Positions 25,682 through 38,932 of a stretch of 64,000 bases of DNA are shown here, in pieces (the first letter of the stretch is position 1; the number at the start of each line of letters is the position of its first letter). The notes under the pieces were generated by a model. It searched no databases. It was not told the DNA's origin and saw only the letters and a list, made by a program, of their open reading frames with translations. The translations under genes were made by a program, and so were the position numbers. The DNA comes from Lycocorax pyrrhopterus obiensis (lineage: Eukaryota > Chordata > Aves > Passeriformes > Paradisaeidae), in the NCBI GenBank assembly GCA_014706295.1, contig JACSVZ010000006.1, positions 29,859,629-29,923,628 on the forward strand, read 5' to 3'.

Positions 25682-27308
25682 AATGGTGGAATATTTAATA
25701 TCATCTGGTATCCAGTTTGACCTAAAATTTGGAATCAAAGGGTTAGCATCGAAGGTGACCCAAAATCTTGAAGGAAATGGAAAGTGGATAAAATAAGCAC
25801 TTTTATTCAAGAAGATAGATTCTTCAGCCTTCTGTATCTACCTCCTTAAGTCAAAAGCTTATTTACTATTATATGCCATTAGAGACCAAGAATGGTCTTT
25901 GACTTTCTTCCTTAAAAGGTCCATCACTGACAGCATTTACCACATAGCCAGCTGTCAAGAGGATGCCTTCTCCTGCTATTCGCTTATTATTAATAGAAGA
26001 TGTAGGGGCAGGCATTTTTGACACCTTCCAGTATATATGATAAGGCTACAAACACAGGTCACAAAAGAAGTACCAATGAGTTTCTAGCCCTTTTTGTCCC
26101 TGCATATGAAACATTGCTGGTAACCAGGGACAGAAGATTTAAAGCTTTATTAATAATTAGCATAATTAGGAAATTGCTGAAATTACCTTAAAAGGCCTCT
26201 CTCTCCCGACTCCTTCTCCCTCTTACTTTCAGACATTGCATTTTTCTCATAGCTATTTTATGGTGTCATTTTTCAAAAAGTTATGAGTTTTGCACATAAA
26301 AGAAAGTTACCACAGACCAGTTCTATGAAGCCTTAAGTTTTATGCAAGTACATTATCCCTCTTTCACTAGACCACAACTGTATTTCTTGTCTGGGTCTAA
26401 AAATAGAAGACAGTGATAATTTTTAGCTCAGAACCAGAATTACAGCTTCTACCGAGATAGTTAAGGAATTAACAAGAAAGGTTAAAGTCTGAAGAACCAC
26501 TGTACCACACAGTAATGTTGCTATGAAAACACATCTAGAAGAAAGTCGGTCAGCTTTCACTCTGTCCTCTATTTTCATAGAGACCACAGACACAACTTTC
26601 AAGTGCTTTGTAAATGCTGTAATTCAGTGACCATGCAAAACCTCTGGCCATTACTATGAACTTCCTACACTTCTACTGACAGAATACTGACTTTGATAGT
26701 AATGTCCTTTAAGGTAGAAGTCTACCAACACCTTCACAACCTAGAAAATATACAACACTTGCATCATGCCTTGTCAGATCAAATAGCTGGCTGAACGACA
26801 AAGCAAAGGGACCGCACACAAAGAGCTGCCTGTCAACACCTTGCCCCTTTTAAACTGACGTGTCTGCAGATAAAACTCCTCTGTCACTCAAAACTGAGAA
26901 AACAGCATACAGTAAAAGCCAAAATCATGTCAGACCATTGAGACTCAGTCTGTTTAATAGAGTAACAGCATGAACAGGAACAGTTTAACTGAGACTACAT
27001 GACAGTCAGAGCACTATCTGCATTTTGAACCGAACTATTTGGCCTTTCCGCCTTTAATAGCCTCTTCTTTTCAACTTCACATTTTTTCATTCTTGTTTGC
27101 CCTACGCTTTTTGCCTCTGTCCCACATTCATTTTATTTCATTACAACTCTTACTCGCCACAAAAAAGCCTCCAGGCTGATGTTTCCTACTATCATACTGT
27201 TCCATTTCTTCACCCATTATTACTCTTTCTACATCAGTCTACATCTTTGTCCCATCGGAAATTATAGTACAGCGAGAGGAAGTGAGAGGAACCACCTGAG
27301 ACATGGTT
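25682..27308. other. AT-rich non-coding sequence, nothing recognised
   Basis: No gene or RNA is supportable. The last 50 bases or so (from about 27255) could be a diverged upstream part of the CR1 copy that follows, but they do not match my recollection of the family well enough to call. Confidence 0.5.
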
Positions 27309-27533
27309 GTAGTCAGCTGGGGGTTGGTCTCTTTTTCCAGGCAACAACTGACAGAACAAGAGGACACAGTCCCAAGCTGCACCAAGGGAAATTTAGGTTG
27401 GATGTTAGGAAAAAGTTTTTTTACTGAAAGAGTGACAAAGTTCTGGAATCGTCTGCCCGGGGAGGTGGTGGAGTCACCACCCCTGGATGTATATAAAAAA
27501 AGATTGGATGTGGCACTCAATGCCATGGTTTAG
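27309..27533 (+). pseudogene. C-terminal remnant of CR1 ORF2 (endonuclease/RT protein)
   Basis: ORF2 of CR1 encodes the endonuclease and reverse transcriptase used for retrotransposition. Only the extreme C-terminal tail remains, without catalytic domains. Two frames share the match. The first, ending near 27418, reads [14 protein letters not shown] and then RLDVRKKFF; the second reads [20 protein letters not shown] followed by a YKKRLDVAL-like end and a stop at 27531-27533. The WNRLP.EVVESP..... KKRLD signature is the familiar CR1 tail. The frame changes at a run of seven T (27416-27422), consistent with a one-base length change there. The start is set by truncation, so no initiation codon is expected. 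Confidence 0.8.
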
Positions 27534-27604
27534 TTGAGGTGGTGTCAGGGAATGGGTTGGACTCAGTGATCTTGAATGTCTCTTCCAACCTGGTGACTCT
27601 GTGA
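27309..27604 (+). mobile_element. CR1 LINE 3' fragment with end of ORF2
   Basis: A 5'-truncated CR1 copy of about 300 bp in sense orientation. It includes the last part of ORF2 followed by the 3' UTR: GTTGGACTCAGTGATCTTGA, then TCTTCCAACCTGGTGACTCTGTGA, a variant of the usual CR1 terminus. The protein-coding part and its break are described in the pseudogene entry at 27309-27533. CR1 is the main LINE of birds and copies are normally dead on arrival, as here. Confidence 0.9.
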
Positions 27605-30600
27605 AGTGGGAATAGGGTGTGTTTAGATGCTTTGCATTTTAAAAACACTGCTGCAATTCATATCTCTTGTATAAATTTACTTTTACCTGTCTTTGGGACT
27701 GCTGAAAGATTTCCTCTCCTCTGTGCATTCCCTCTTTCACCTGTGGTTTAATCCCCTTTCATAAGGTGTTGGTTCACTGCTCATACACAGGAAGCTCCGC
27801 TCCATGACAACAGCTGCAAAACTGATAGCTCCCTCATTTTCCACCGGCTTTATGCACATGAATACGACTGCCTCTGATGCAATTGAAGTCTAAGGTGAAA
27901 CAGTGTATATAAAAATGTGCCCACAGCAACAGGCAGAAACCGAGATGGTGACTAAAACAGTCCATCTCAACATCTTTTGATTTGTTTGGCAGGGATATTG
28001 TGAACACTGTAGTCACCTATCACAAAAATCTCTGCATGTACACCATAGAAAATATGAAAAAGAGGAATGCAAATTTGTGGACCCAATTTCTAAATCTCTT
28101 TACTAAAGAGATTAACAGTAAAGAAAAGAGCGTTTAATGAGAAAGCACACACTATTCATGGTTAAATATGTGTAAATCTAACATAAAACCTTACCTTAAC
28201 AGAATTTACAGAATCTGGCATGATCAGTTGCTACGCATTTTCCTGAAATAATTCCAACAGGTTCAAACTTCAGCCTCAAATTACAAAAAGTAAACTACTG
28301 GGGAAAAAAAAATTATGAAACTGAGCAGGAATAGGCCTCACTATTTTTCTTACCATCATTACAGTTTTACCATGTTTGCATGTCTCATGGGCACGGGAAA
28401 AGTAAAACAATGGCAAACCTGACTACACCTGTGGTGAATGGCAAGTGCAAATGTCAGACCCTCAACTTTGAACGCTCCTAGTATTTGCAACTTAGTGTCT
28501 AGATTGCATTCACCATCCCTTTGTGTCACCTTCTTCCACTACAACAGTGAGGAGGCCCGAAACAGAGCTACAGCTTAGTTACATATTTCTGGTTAAAAAA
28601 AAAATTACTGGCTTCTATTTAATATGAGAGTAAATAAGTAACATATATTCTAAGTCTTATTTTTAAATTATATAAGGTCTACAACTATGAAGTTAAGTTG
28701 TACTGGCATATTGTTAATATTCTTTGTTTCATAGAATTTACTTGAGATAGTCTGAGTTGAAAAAGCACAAATTCACATATAAAGAGAAATATAATTTATA
28801 TTCTTAGGATATTAGAACTTAAAAATTTCTCATATACACCAATGTATGACGCATTCTTTTCTCTGCATTTGTATCAGATTTCTCACAACCGAAATCATCT
28901 AGGATTACCATTAAACATGTACATGTTTTTAAAGGAGGCTAATCTTACTTCAGTTTGAAGTAGATACGGTTATACATTAAAGTCTGCATGAATAGTCCAT
29001 TTCCTATTAGGACTCATGCAAGCTACCTGTCCTCTGAGGCTCCGATTTTGCAGCTGTCATCTTTCCCAGCATTTGGGCAATGAAGGAATCTTTTGTTCTA
29101 CTGAAAAGTGGTGCATTGTTCCCTGCTCAGGTGTCCAGAATAAAACGTATAAGGCAATACAATGAGCTTCTCTCCAGACTGGCTTGAGGTTGGTTTTTTT
29201 CTTTCCCTTATGGAAGATTTTTCACTGAATGAAACTTTCCTTGCTCAGGTGAAGAAAAATTGCAACTTCTCATTTAAGGTCTTGAAATAAACAACAAAGG
29301 TTTCAAAATATTTTTAAATGGCGTTAAGTGTGTAAGCCATATCTAGTCCTTTTACAAACATAACAGTAAATTGAATGGGTTTATTTTGCTTTGTGTGTTT
29401 CAACAAAAATATCCAGGTAATTTCCAGACATTTCCAAAACGCTACTCATCTGCTTTTCTTTATTCTGGTACCTAATGAGAAATCCCAACCCTGCCCATTT
29501 CCCTTGGCTTGATTCCCCTTAACTGCTGTAGGAAAGGCCTTTACAATTTCTTTTGCCTATTTCAAATACTCTTTTGATCTATCCCTTTACAAAAAGGGGC
29601 TGTCTCATCACCTCTAATGCACAAGGACTGTGGAAGAAATTCCCCATGAAACACATTCTCTTATTGATTATATATATATTCTCAGATGTATGTTTCACTC
29701 TCTACAAGATTTCACAAGGCAGGCAGAACCCTCTAGAAAGAGACAAAGATTTTTCTACTCTGAAGAACAACTGTCTTCACTCTCAAGGTAAAGAAAACAT
29801 CAAGCCATACATACAATAAGTAAATAAATGAGATCTCAAGGAGATGAGAATCTATAATTCACAGACAGTAGGTCTGCATTGGTATATTTGCACATTGGCT
29901 TTCATTATGAATGCCCTTTCAATGCAAATCTCCTAATGCTCCTCAGTTAACATGCTTTTATTTACAGCAGAGTTGTCTCAGACCACATAAAATGCATCAC
30001 TTTGAATGAACTAGGATACGTGCATCTTGCTAACGCCAACATAAACTTGGGTCAGGGTGCTCCAACCGCTAATTGGCATAGAGACATGGGGACCAGACTA
30101 GACATAGCCTGAAACAAAACATCCAAAACATGCACAACACAGGCGATGGGTGCTCAGAAACAATTGCTGTTCTTTCCAGAACTCTTTCTGCTTTGCTGCT
30201 TAATTAGTACAGACAAAGTGTGAGGGAAGCAGACAACAAATAGGCCTTACTAGATCAAGTGTACTTGCCGCGCAGCAAAAGGTGTTGCATATAATTTGAT
30301 GAAACTATAAATGTCACACAACTGACTGAAGCAGAAACCAATTACCTTTCAAAAATAGTTATCTGGAAGAGAGTTAAGGATAAGCCACCTTTGTTTCTGG
30401 TCTATCTGGGTGTCCCTTTCTACTGAAAGACTCAGCTATTCTTGTTCTCATTTTAACTAAAACTGGCATTTCTAAAGAAAATTCGGAGGGTTTTAAAATC
30501 AGGAACTCACTATAAAGGAAGGATCTACGTGCACCCATCTCAGTCTTACCTGACCACAGGACTCATTAGACAAGCACTGCCATGGGATTACTGTATCAAC

Positions 30601-33600
30601 CTGAAAAGTCCAGGGACAGCTCTTACACTGCAGAAAGAAATCAGAAGGAACACAAAGCATACAAATGAGTGGTACACACAGTATGAAGCTCTTTACTAAT
30701 TTACACCCGTCTGAGCTCCACCCATACAGGTGTGTATGCTCTGAATAAAAGGGCACAGCATGCAAAAGTACTTGTGATGTAAGTTCTGGTTAAATATAAT
30801 CTATCAGTTGGGTTCCCAAATACTAAATAGAATTAAATAAACTATGTTTAATGCAATATATTCTGAATATAATATTAACCTCTTTCTGTGTCAGGAGAAT
30901 GTGGTGAGGGGTTCTTAAAGGTTATTGCACGTATTTTTTAGCAGCAAGTGAATATAAGTCCCTGCTCATCGCTGCTTCACCTGTTTTGTAGCAGCGGATG
31001 GTACAATTCATGTGTGTAATGCTATTAGCTCAGAACAGCAGTGTACTCATCTTGACCTCAGTCACATGAGAAACTGAAGGTAGATACAGGTCATTAGGTA
31101 GTTAAGTCTAGAGCTTGCTGCCAGCAATATTTAGTATTTGATTATGTTCATCCTGACAAGCTACAGAGGCTATAACATGTGGTTATCATGAACGCACTTT
31201 TGAAAGATGCTTTCTGAATTTATGATAATTAGCTTTATTTACCAGCAAATATAGATACAATTTATAAAACTTTCACAGTTCTGTGAAGCGATAAATAGCT
31301 CCTGCATCTGTTGTGTTAATTAAAGTCCTTAGGATAGCAGTAGTTACTCAAACTCTGCTACAGAGTCCTCTGTGGTACATTTCAATAACAGTCTCAGTGA
31401 AGAACCTTCCTGTGTTACCCTACAGTGATCATGTAGTCAGAGGTACAATGGTTTTGCTGGCAGGATATCTATTTCCCATCCTCTTCCTGTTGTTTTCCAA
31501 AAGACTGATTGCCCAGGCAAACTGCACTATTTTTCCTCCTTGGCTGGTGTCACTTCATCCCAGCTTGCAAGCTGCTTATTGTTGGATTTACTTACTTCTG
31601 ATGTCTGGCCTACATGTGCTCAGAAGGTTTTCTGTATCAATTAGTGGATTTATCTTTTAACTCATTTAATACCAGCACTAACTAATCCTTCTTATCACAT
31701 TGCCACATGACATATTTCAGATCATGAATTTTGTAAAGTCCTTTAAAATACTTGAAATACAAAGCTGGCAAGATCAGCCACAGTCATGAATGAGAGTGGT
31801 AGGTGGAAGAAAAGTTGTCCTTCAGCTGTATAAAAAGCTAATCATCTGCTAACAGAATTTAGGAGAAAATTTCCAGTAAACACAGGCTTCTAGTAATCCT
31901 GCCTGATAGTGTCTCTTTTGTAATCTACCATCTGAATGGATGAAACAGCTCCTAACGGAGCCTTTCCTCTTGGCATTTGACTGTCACACATCTACAGGGT
32001 GAAAAGCAGACTAATTAGACTGTCACCTCTGGCACAACCTATTTTCACTCCAGATCTAGTGAATGAAACGTAGAGAAATGAATTTGTCTTCTGCTGATTA
32101 GGAGCAGCAAGTCTGTGATGTGAGGTATGAGAGAAGCAATCTTTCTTCTTGCAGTTTCAGCTGTCAGAGAGGGCAGATGCAGACCAGGTGAAATCCAATC
32201 TCATGGCCACCAAAAGGGGCATTGCTACTCTTCATTTCTGTCCCCACTTGTGCGCTCCAGCCCATTCCTTCGCACCAGTGACTGTGTGGCTTCAGGATGT
32301 CTCAGCTCAACTGACTGGTTTGATAGAAACCAACTGAGAAATTTCATAAACTGATAAATCAACAACTGGAACAAACAACTGAAAAAATTGGCTTTCTGTC
32401 AGCAAGCTAAACTAATTCATCCTGTGCACATGACTCCAATAAATTGACCCATATTGATACTGACAGCAAACATCAAAGATGTGCCCTTTTGAAACTGCTG
32501 TGAAGAGTGAGGTGCGAACACGTAGCCAGCAATAAGAAAAAGACACCTGTTTGGAAGATTAGCAAATTATTTAATTAATTGACATTTGAAGACACTTCAG
32601 AGCGGTTTTATTGAAAAGTTACCTGTAGCATGAACTTACAGTCTCAGTTTGCAAGGAAATGCAAATAAAACATTTATTATCTTTCTGTATGTGTTTAGAT
32701 AATGAATTTCAGAAAAAAATTTCAAGGTAATAATTAAAATTATTTGTACTCAAACTGATGATGGCTACAAGTGTTACTCTTGTAATTTCCTAGGGTGCTT
32801 GTAACATCTTTGAATAAGTACGGCACTGTTAACTGTGATGTTTGAAAGAAAGCTCTGTTCATCTAACCCATTAATTATTCTAAGAAATTTAATAAGTGCT
32901 AAATATACTCAGAAAAATAGCGGTTGTAAAGTTCAGGAAATGACTACAGTTTATTAATACAGAGACTGAAAATGAGTCTCTCTTTATTTTTCATTAATAT
33001 TTTGCATCTCGTCTTTCAACATTTGAATTCTCCAAAAGAGATACAACACTTTGCACTTGTAAAACAGACACATTTCCAAACAAATGATAAGCTTGCTTTT
33101 TATCTCTTGATATGTTGAAGTTATTTTTCTGCACCATATATTACTTATGAGTTATTTCTTTAATATTTTGGTGGGAGGATTTGGACATAGCTTTAAATTT
33201 AGCTTGTAATCAGAGAATATAGTGTTTGCATGAACAGTGCCAAAATAGTTTGGCACTTGTTCTGCAAAGGCTTGATTTATCAGGAAGTGACTTTGTCCAA
33301 ATAGACACAAATATCAGCTTTCAATATAAAATAAAGTACAACATGAATGAGATGAGAAATATACAACTTATACCAAATCTGTAGCTGAATTAGTTCTTTA
33401 GCAAGCATCTGCCCATATTTGCCACTAAAATATTGATGAAACACAGTCTTCCAAGGAGAGCTAGTACTCTTCAAGAGCACTGTTTGGCAGAAGGACTAGA
33501 ACTGGGCTATCTACTAGACTAATTTTCTGATTTTAGCAATGTACTTTTTAATCTTACTGATTTCCCACCTAATTTTTTTTTCCACTAGCTGCTGCAAGGC

Positions 33601-36600
33601 ATCCCAATTCTGGCACTTAGGAGCAATTAAAGGACAGTGATGTCTCTGCAAATGTTCAGCTTTTTAGCTTTTTCTCTGCAGTAGTCAAATACACTGAAAA
33701 AGTTACTTCTGTGACAGTCTATGCATCTGCATAACACAGGTTTTTATTTCTTTTAAAAAGCAAATAGATAGCAAGAAATGCAAATGGATTAAATGGATTC
33801 TCTTTACAACAGACAATATGCCATGAATCAGGAAGCAAGACAGCCATAAAATTTGCTCCATTACACACACCACCTAAACACGTTTCCATTATGTCCTGTG
33901 ATTATTGTTTCACCCTTCACACTGAAATTCAGTTTGATGTGATGGAGATTTTAAGTACTCTGAAAGTGTGTTTATATTATCAGCCATTTCAACACAGGAT
34001 TTAGAGAGACAAAATTTTAATAGCGCTACTGTTACCTCTATTCACCATAATTTTTAACTCGCAACTTCTGTGCTTTTCAAGCACATCTCCTAGTAACAAT
34101 CTTTCATGATTCATCCTTGTAGCCTAACATGGCATTGAATAACATTTGACAAGATGGTAATCGAATATTTAAAGGTCAAGACTAAGTACTTCAGAATATT
34201 AATTTCCACTAGAAAGTATGAATATTTTTTAAATCAAAGTATAGCTTTTTTTCAGCTATTGTTTCTTTCTACTGAGAAAAAATATTTTTAAATACTTTTT
34301 TTATTTATTAAAAACCATAAACCCTAATTTCTAGAACATCTACCCTCATAAGAATATAATCCTATTAATAACTCCCCTGGAAAGACAGTGACAATTTTAG
34401 CCCGCAATATTTGTGATTTTTTCTACAAAATTAAAGCCAAGGAAAACAGGGACATTGGAATGCAGGAATGCCACTTCAATTAGACTGTTCTTACATCCTT
34501 AGAAGCTTTCAGTTATAATAAAATAAGGAAATAGTATTACTTCATTTTACAGAAAAAAAATGTCACATTTCAGCCTAAGAAAGAAGTAAAAAGGAGAGAA
34601 AGTTTGGCTTCTGGCTAATTGTATCCTGGACATATTTTCTAGCTTTGTCTCTAAATATGTAACTTGAAAATATTCCTGAGTGGACCCATGGGCAAAAGCA
34701 TATTTCTTTCATCTCTTGCACAGCCACATGAACATCATTCTGCATTTTGCAACTTTCAGGTGACACACTTTGTTCTTCTAGGCTAAAAAGCTCAAAAATA
34801 TCCAGAACTGTGTGCATCAGTCTCCGTACCTGGACCTACAGGAGAAAGTCTTTGTAGGAAAAGCTACATTCATGTGCTCAATACAGAGAAGAAACAACAT
34901 TTGCTGCCCACTTTGTTTCTTTCATTCATTTTACTATCAAATTGGGCTTTTAATTCACATACAATCTTCTGGACTAAACATTCACCTTATTTGCTTCTTC
35001 AACTTGTATGTCCAATCACTTTTCTATGAGAAGTGGCTTACAAGAAAACAAATACTACTGAAATGCTAATCATTTGGCTAAGCTCTAACGTTTTACACCC
35101 CATTCCTTTGAAGATAAATAAATGTAAATCTACTGGGGTTTTACAGTTGTCAGTGAAAGAGTTTTGAGGTTAATAAGTTTTTTTGCAGCCCTATCCACTT
35201 GCAGTTCACCTCCATTTCAAATGTTGGCAGGTAAATTTTGTGCATCTCAACAGTTTTGCACTGCCAGGGCTTTAGCCTAAGCCCCTGTATTTTCTAACAG
35301 GTTAACCATCCTTCTTTGATCTCTGTGAGGCCCTGTCAGGTGGAAGTTCTCTTAAACCCCCGAGCATATTTGGGCTCTGTTTGCCTTCACAGCGACTTCA
35401 CCAGTAAGTGTACACAAGCATCCTATACCGTTTGGGTTTTTTTCACAGAAATACTTGCAGAGTTAAAGGTAAAAGGTAGAAAGAAAAACATATAGCCTAC
35501 CTCTCCTATGTAAAGTTACACTTGCCGTAAAGAAAATGTTGATCCTTCTTGCAAAAATGTGAAAATTGCCTTCACTCACATACACTCAAGAAAATAGCAT
35601 CACTTTTATTATTGAAGTAATGACATAAAGAAAGAAATCTTGCTTTGTTTATTTTTCTAGGCTCCAGAAAGTCTACCAGAGAAACCAACTATGTTGATTT
35701 GGAGACTTTTCAGCTTGGAATCTCTTACTCTTTTTTGTGCAATAATTTTGGAAATGCAAGACAGGACTAAAGAGTTTATGTATTAATTCTAGGGTTACAG
35801 TTCACAATCTACTGTATTTCTACTCTATTATTGCCATTGGAAACTAATTTTTCCCTCAAGCTGTAGGAGTATTTCTCATTCTCTCTGTATTCTGGAGATA
35901 CTTTTACATATGCTACTATCACAAGGATAAGCACTTTTAGCCCGGTTTCAGCAGTATACTTCTGCTTATCTGCTTTCACTTTGTAGTGTCAATGTGCTCA
36001 TGTGTTTTCTCGCTTTTCCATTATCCTTCTCCAAGTATTCACAATTCATTGAACAACAATAAACAGTAACAGATTCATACAGAACAGAAATCTCCAGACA
36101 GATTCATGCAGGACAGACAGAATGTAATCTCCAATTCATTTGATGATTCTTCTCCACATTTCTGCCTTTAAAAGATATGGCCACACTAAATCAAACCAGA
36201 GGAACTATCTAATCCACTTTCCTCTCGAACTCACCACTAACAGAGGCTTAACAAGAATATAAAGGTGTGGATACGTATAGAACAACTTGTGCAGAGAAAA
36301 TCTCCACATCATGCTCATGAATATGTATTAAAATCCACCTGGAGAAGTTTCTGGAAAACAAATTACAGAATACTTCAGATTTACAGTAACAGACAAACCT
36401 TTTTCCAGCACCTCAGAGATTTGCCTTCATTTGAAATAATGGTTCCCTCGCTAAACTCAAATATAAAATAAAATCACTTTCTGACACATAATTTGTGACC
36501 TGTCAAGATACAAGAGTATCTAATTAAGCCAAAATCACCTGTTACTTCAAATTCTACCTTTCATTCTCAACTTCCACTCTACAAATACAAAACCAGCCAT

Positions 36601-36782
36601 GGATTTGAAGTAATTCTCCTGAGATGTATGAACAATCCAAGTATTTTTCGTCTCTTTCAGAAGAACATGCCTATGAGAAGTATTTAGTGGTTCTTTAGCA
36701 GCTATCTAATTATGCAAGACAATGTTTATGTGGAAATTGAGCCCTTCTATGGTTGAATTTTTCCATGAGTCTTGGCTGGGGA
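27605..36782. other. AT-rich non-coding sequence, nothing recognised
   Basis: More than 9 kb without a supportable gene. The longest frame (31313-31660, 115 codons) starts at GTG and translates to a hydrophobic Leu/Ile/Ser-rich chain with no family resemblance. Short AT microsatellite-like runs occur, such as TATATATATAT near 29670. An imperfect 19-base direct repeat is listed separately. Confidence 0.6.
36069..36116. repeat. Imperfect 19-bp direct repeat
   Basis: ACAGATTCATACAGAACAG (36069-36087) and ACAGATTCATGCAGGACAG (36098-36116) differ at two A/G positions and start 29 bases apart. An ATCTCC motif follows each copy, so the duplicated unit may be about 29 bases long. It looks like an older local duplication. 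Confidence 0.7.
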
Positions 36783-36870
36783 GTAAACTGGGTCTGGCTA
36801 GGACTAAGTTAATTTTCTTCGTAGTAGGCCATATGGCGCTGTGTTCGTACTGATTATTGCCTACTGCACA
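36783..36870 (+). mobile_element. Possible avian ERV LTR fragment
   Basis: The sequence GGGTCTGGCTAGGACTAAGT, then TAATTTTCTTCGTAGTAGGC and ATGGCGCTGTGTT resembles a repeat I recall from many bird genomes, an endogenous-retrovirus LTR segment with GGCTGGGA.GGAGTTAATTTTC and TATGG.GCTGTGTTTTG. The match covers about 60-70 bases and fades after that. Boundaries and family are uncertain and would need a repeat-library search. Confidence 0.4.
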
Positions 36871-37839
36871 GGATATGCACTGATCATTCTGATCTCCATC
36901 AGTTTTAGTTTGCTGGCTGAGGTTTATTAAACAGTATTTACAACAAAGACATCATCATGGGAGTAGTTACAAATACACTTTTACACAAGCAGTGTTCATC
37001 ACTGAGCCGAGTCCAAATAACTTATTCTGACTTCTGATTTAGATGCTACATAAAAGGCAGTGGAGGGTAATGCTGCTGTCCTTGTGAGCCTGAGCTTTAA
37101 TACATTGGCAAAGAATATTGGAATATGGTCAGAAGTACTAAAAAGATTGCAACATTTATGCTGCAATAAAAAGAAAAGCTGTCTTTTCTTTTAGTAGCTA
37201 ATGGCATTTCTATGGATTTTACATTACAACTTTGTTTTCCTGTCCCAGAGAAACATTCATGAGCATAAACATACCAGAAGCTCCTAAGTTAATTGTCTGC
37301 AATCAGAGACGAAGTCTAAATCTCATTCAAACAAATTTATTCTGCATTTTCCCTGTTCCTAAACCTTATGGTCATTTTTACTAATGTTCTCTGCCTAGTT
37401 CTGTTCAAAACACTGTTTTTTATGCGTAATATTTAACTTCCCTTTCATTTCCTTTGGCTTGCTAATTTGTACATATAATTTTTAAAAACTGTGCCTCTCT
37501 ATTTCTCTTACTAAAATCCATGGGAGCTTTTGCAGAAGAAGAAAGTGAAGGTTAATTGGTATTATTCCATTTCCTGGGGAGCTTTTTCATTTCATCAGGA
37601 AATGACTAGGGCTTATACAGCAAAAACCAGGTAAGAACTGTTATTCCATTTCAGAAGGAATGTCATTTGTACATCGTGAACCAAGTCAAAAGGTTTAGAT
37701 TCATTTTCTTTGTTAGTAAAATTATTCATGCTACTCTATTATTCTGCTGGTATTCACATACCATTCTCACAACCTTAAATGACCATCATCTCTCTAATCA
37801 CTGCAGATTAGAAGCTGTTCTGCAAACTAAGGAAAGGAG
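36871..37839. other. AT-rich non-coding sequence, nothing recognised
   Basis: No gene or repeat recognised between the LTR-like fragment and the GC-rich island. Part of the left end could be decayed sequence of the same insertion. Confidence 0.5.
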
Positions 37840-38245
37840 CTCTCTGCACTTGCCCTGCTGCAGGGGAGGCCCGTCCCGGTAACCCAGAAGGAAGGCGAGC
37901 GAGCCTCACCCCTGCCCACAGCTGCCCTTCTCATGGCTGCAGGGGAGCTGGAGCCAGCTCCAGGGCACAGTGCCCACGGCTGCTGCCTCCAGGACAGGGA
38001 GCTGGGGCCCATCAGGGTACCCAGCTGGCTGAGCAGTGTCTGGCCAGACGCCCAGACAGGAGCAGGGCAGCTGGAGGTAGCCCTAGCCATGGGCACCGGG
38101 CATCTCAGGTGGGGCCAGCCAGGCCATGCTGGGATGTTGGTCCACAGGTGGGATCGACCCAGCAGGACCCATGACTGGGCAGGGCAGGGCTGTGGGGTGC
38201 TGGAGACAGGGCCCTGCAAAACAGAGAGGCTGGAGATGTGTTTCT
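37840..38245. other. GC-rich island of unknown nature
   Basis: About 400 bp are strongly GC-rich, with roughly ten CpGs, inside AT-rich flanks. The block carries overlapping open frames on both strands: plus 37933-38433 (166 codons, ATG at 37933) and minus 37827-38249 (140 codons). Both translations lack any domain I know and are rich in Gly, Pro, Ala, Ser and Trp, as unselected GC-rich DNA would give, and the plus frame runs on into the AT-rich flank. A perfect 8-bp inverted repeat (GGAGCTGG/CCAGCTCC, 37944-37961) and a G-quadruplex motif are inside. It may be an uncharacterised inserted element, a CpG-island remnant or an exon of a non-coding RNA. Confidence 0.5.
38177..38197 (+). other. 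G-quadruplex motif in the GC-rich island
   Basis: Four G runs (3, 3, 3 and 4) are separated by CA, CA and CTGT, which meets the G3+N1-7 definition with short loops, the arrangement usually associated with stable folds. Confidence 0.6.
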
Positions 38246-38893
38246 TCACTGAATCTAAGTGCCAGAGGAAATTTTCTCAAGGCAAAACTGCAAATTACAG
38301 GATGAAATCCTCGGAAGTGAAGCAGGATAGCCCATACACACACATTGCTTCTAGGTCCTCAGTGTGGGGATTGCCTCTACAGCCAAGCCATGAGGGAGTC
38401 AGTATTGACCATGTGTGTCATTCAGCTGTCTAGCGAAGTCAATTTTTAAGGTGTAATAGAACACGTTCTCATTTAACGTGGATTTATTGCTCAATTAATC
38501 ATTATTATTTTTTCTCATTTTTCACTGTGATAGGATCTCAACACATCTTTCCATGCCTGTTACTTAGTTTGAGAAAACCTACATTGAAGAGTTGCCAGAT
38601 ACATCATTTTATTCAATAGTTGCTGAAGTACAGCAAGTAGCATTAAATCAGGGACACACCATTCAGTTTTAAAAATGGAAAATGTTTAAACTTAGTAACT
38701 TAGTGCTTAACAGCACAATAAAATAGATATATACATGTTTTCTCCTCAATCAAGCATCATTTGTACTGTCTCTATCTCATAACTAAGTTTCACCCAGTTT
38801 CCTTTCGCCAGAGGCTGAGCAGAATCCTCGAAAGTTATTTTTCTTTTGGAGAAGAGTTTCATGGATGCAGTCAATATTTTTGTTAAATAAGTA

Positions 38894-38897
<4 letters not shown>
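38246..38897. other. AT-rich non-coding sequence, nothing recognised
   Basis: Sequence between the GC-rich island and the TA microsatellite. No gene or element recognised. Confidence 0.55.

Positions 38898-38929
<32 letters not shown>
38898..38929. repeat. (TA)16 microsatellite
   Basis: Thirty-two bases of uninterrupted TA dinucleotide, likely to vary in length between individuals. It accounts for the run of alternating Ile/Tyr in the minus-strand frame over it, which is not a gene. Confidence 0.97.

Positions 38930-38932
<3 letters not shown>

Noticed and set aside
31313..31660. 115-codon hydrophobic frame that might be a membrane protein
   Set aside because: It starts at GTG with no ATG-based start, has no family resemblance, and hydrophobic translations are common in T-rich DNA.
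37933..38433. 166-codon plus-strand open frame
   Set aside because: It lies in a GC-rich block where stops are rare, is matched by a 140-codon frame on the other strand, runs into AT-rich flank and resembles no known protein.
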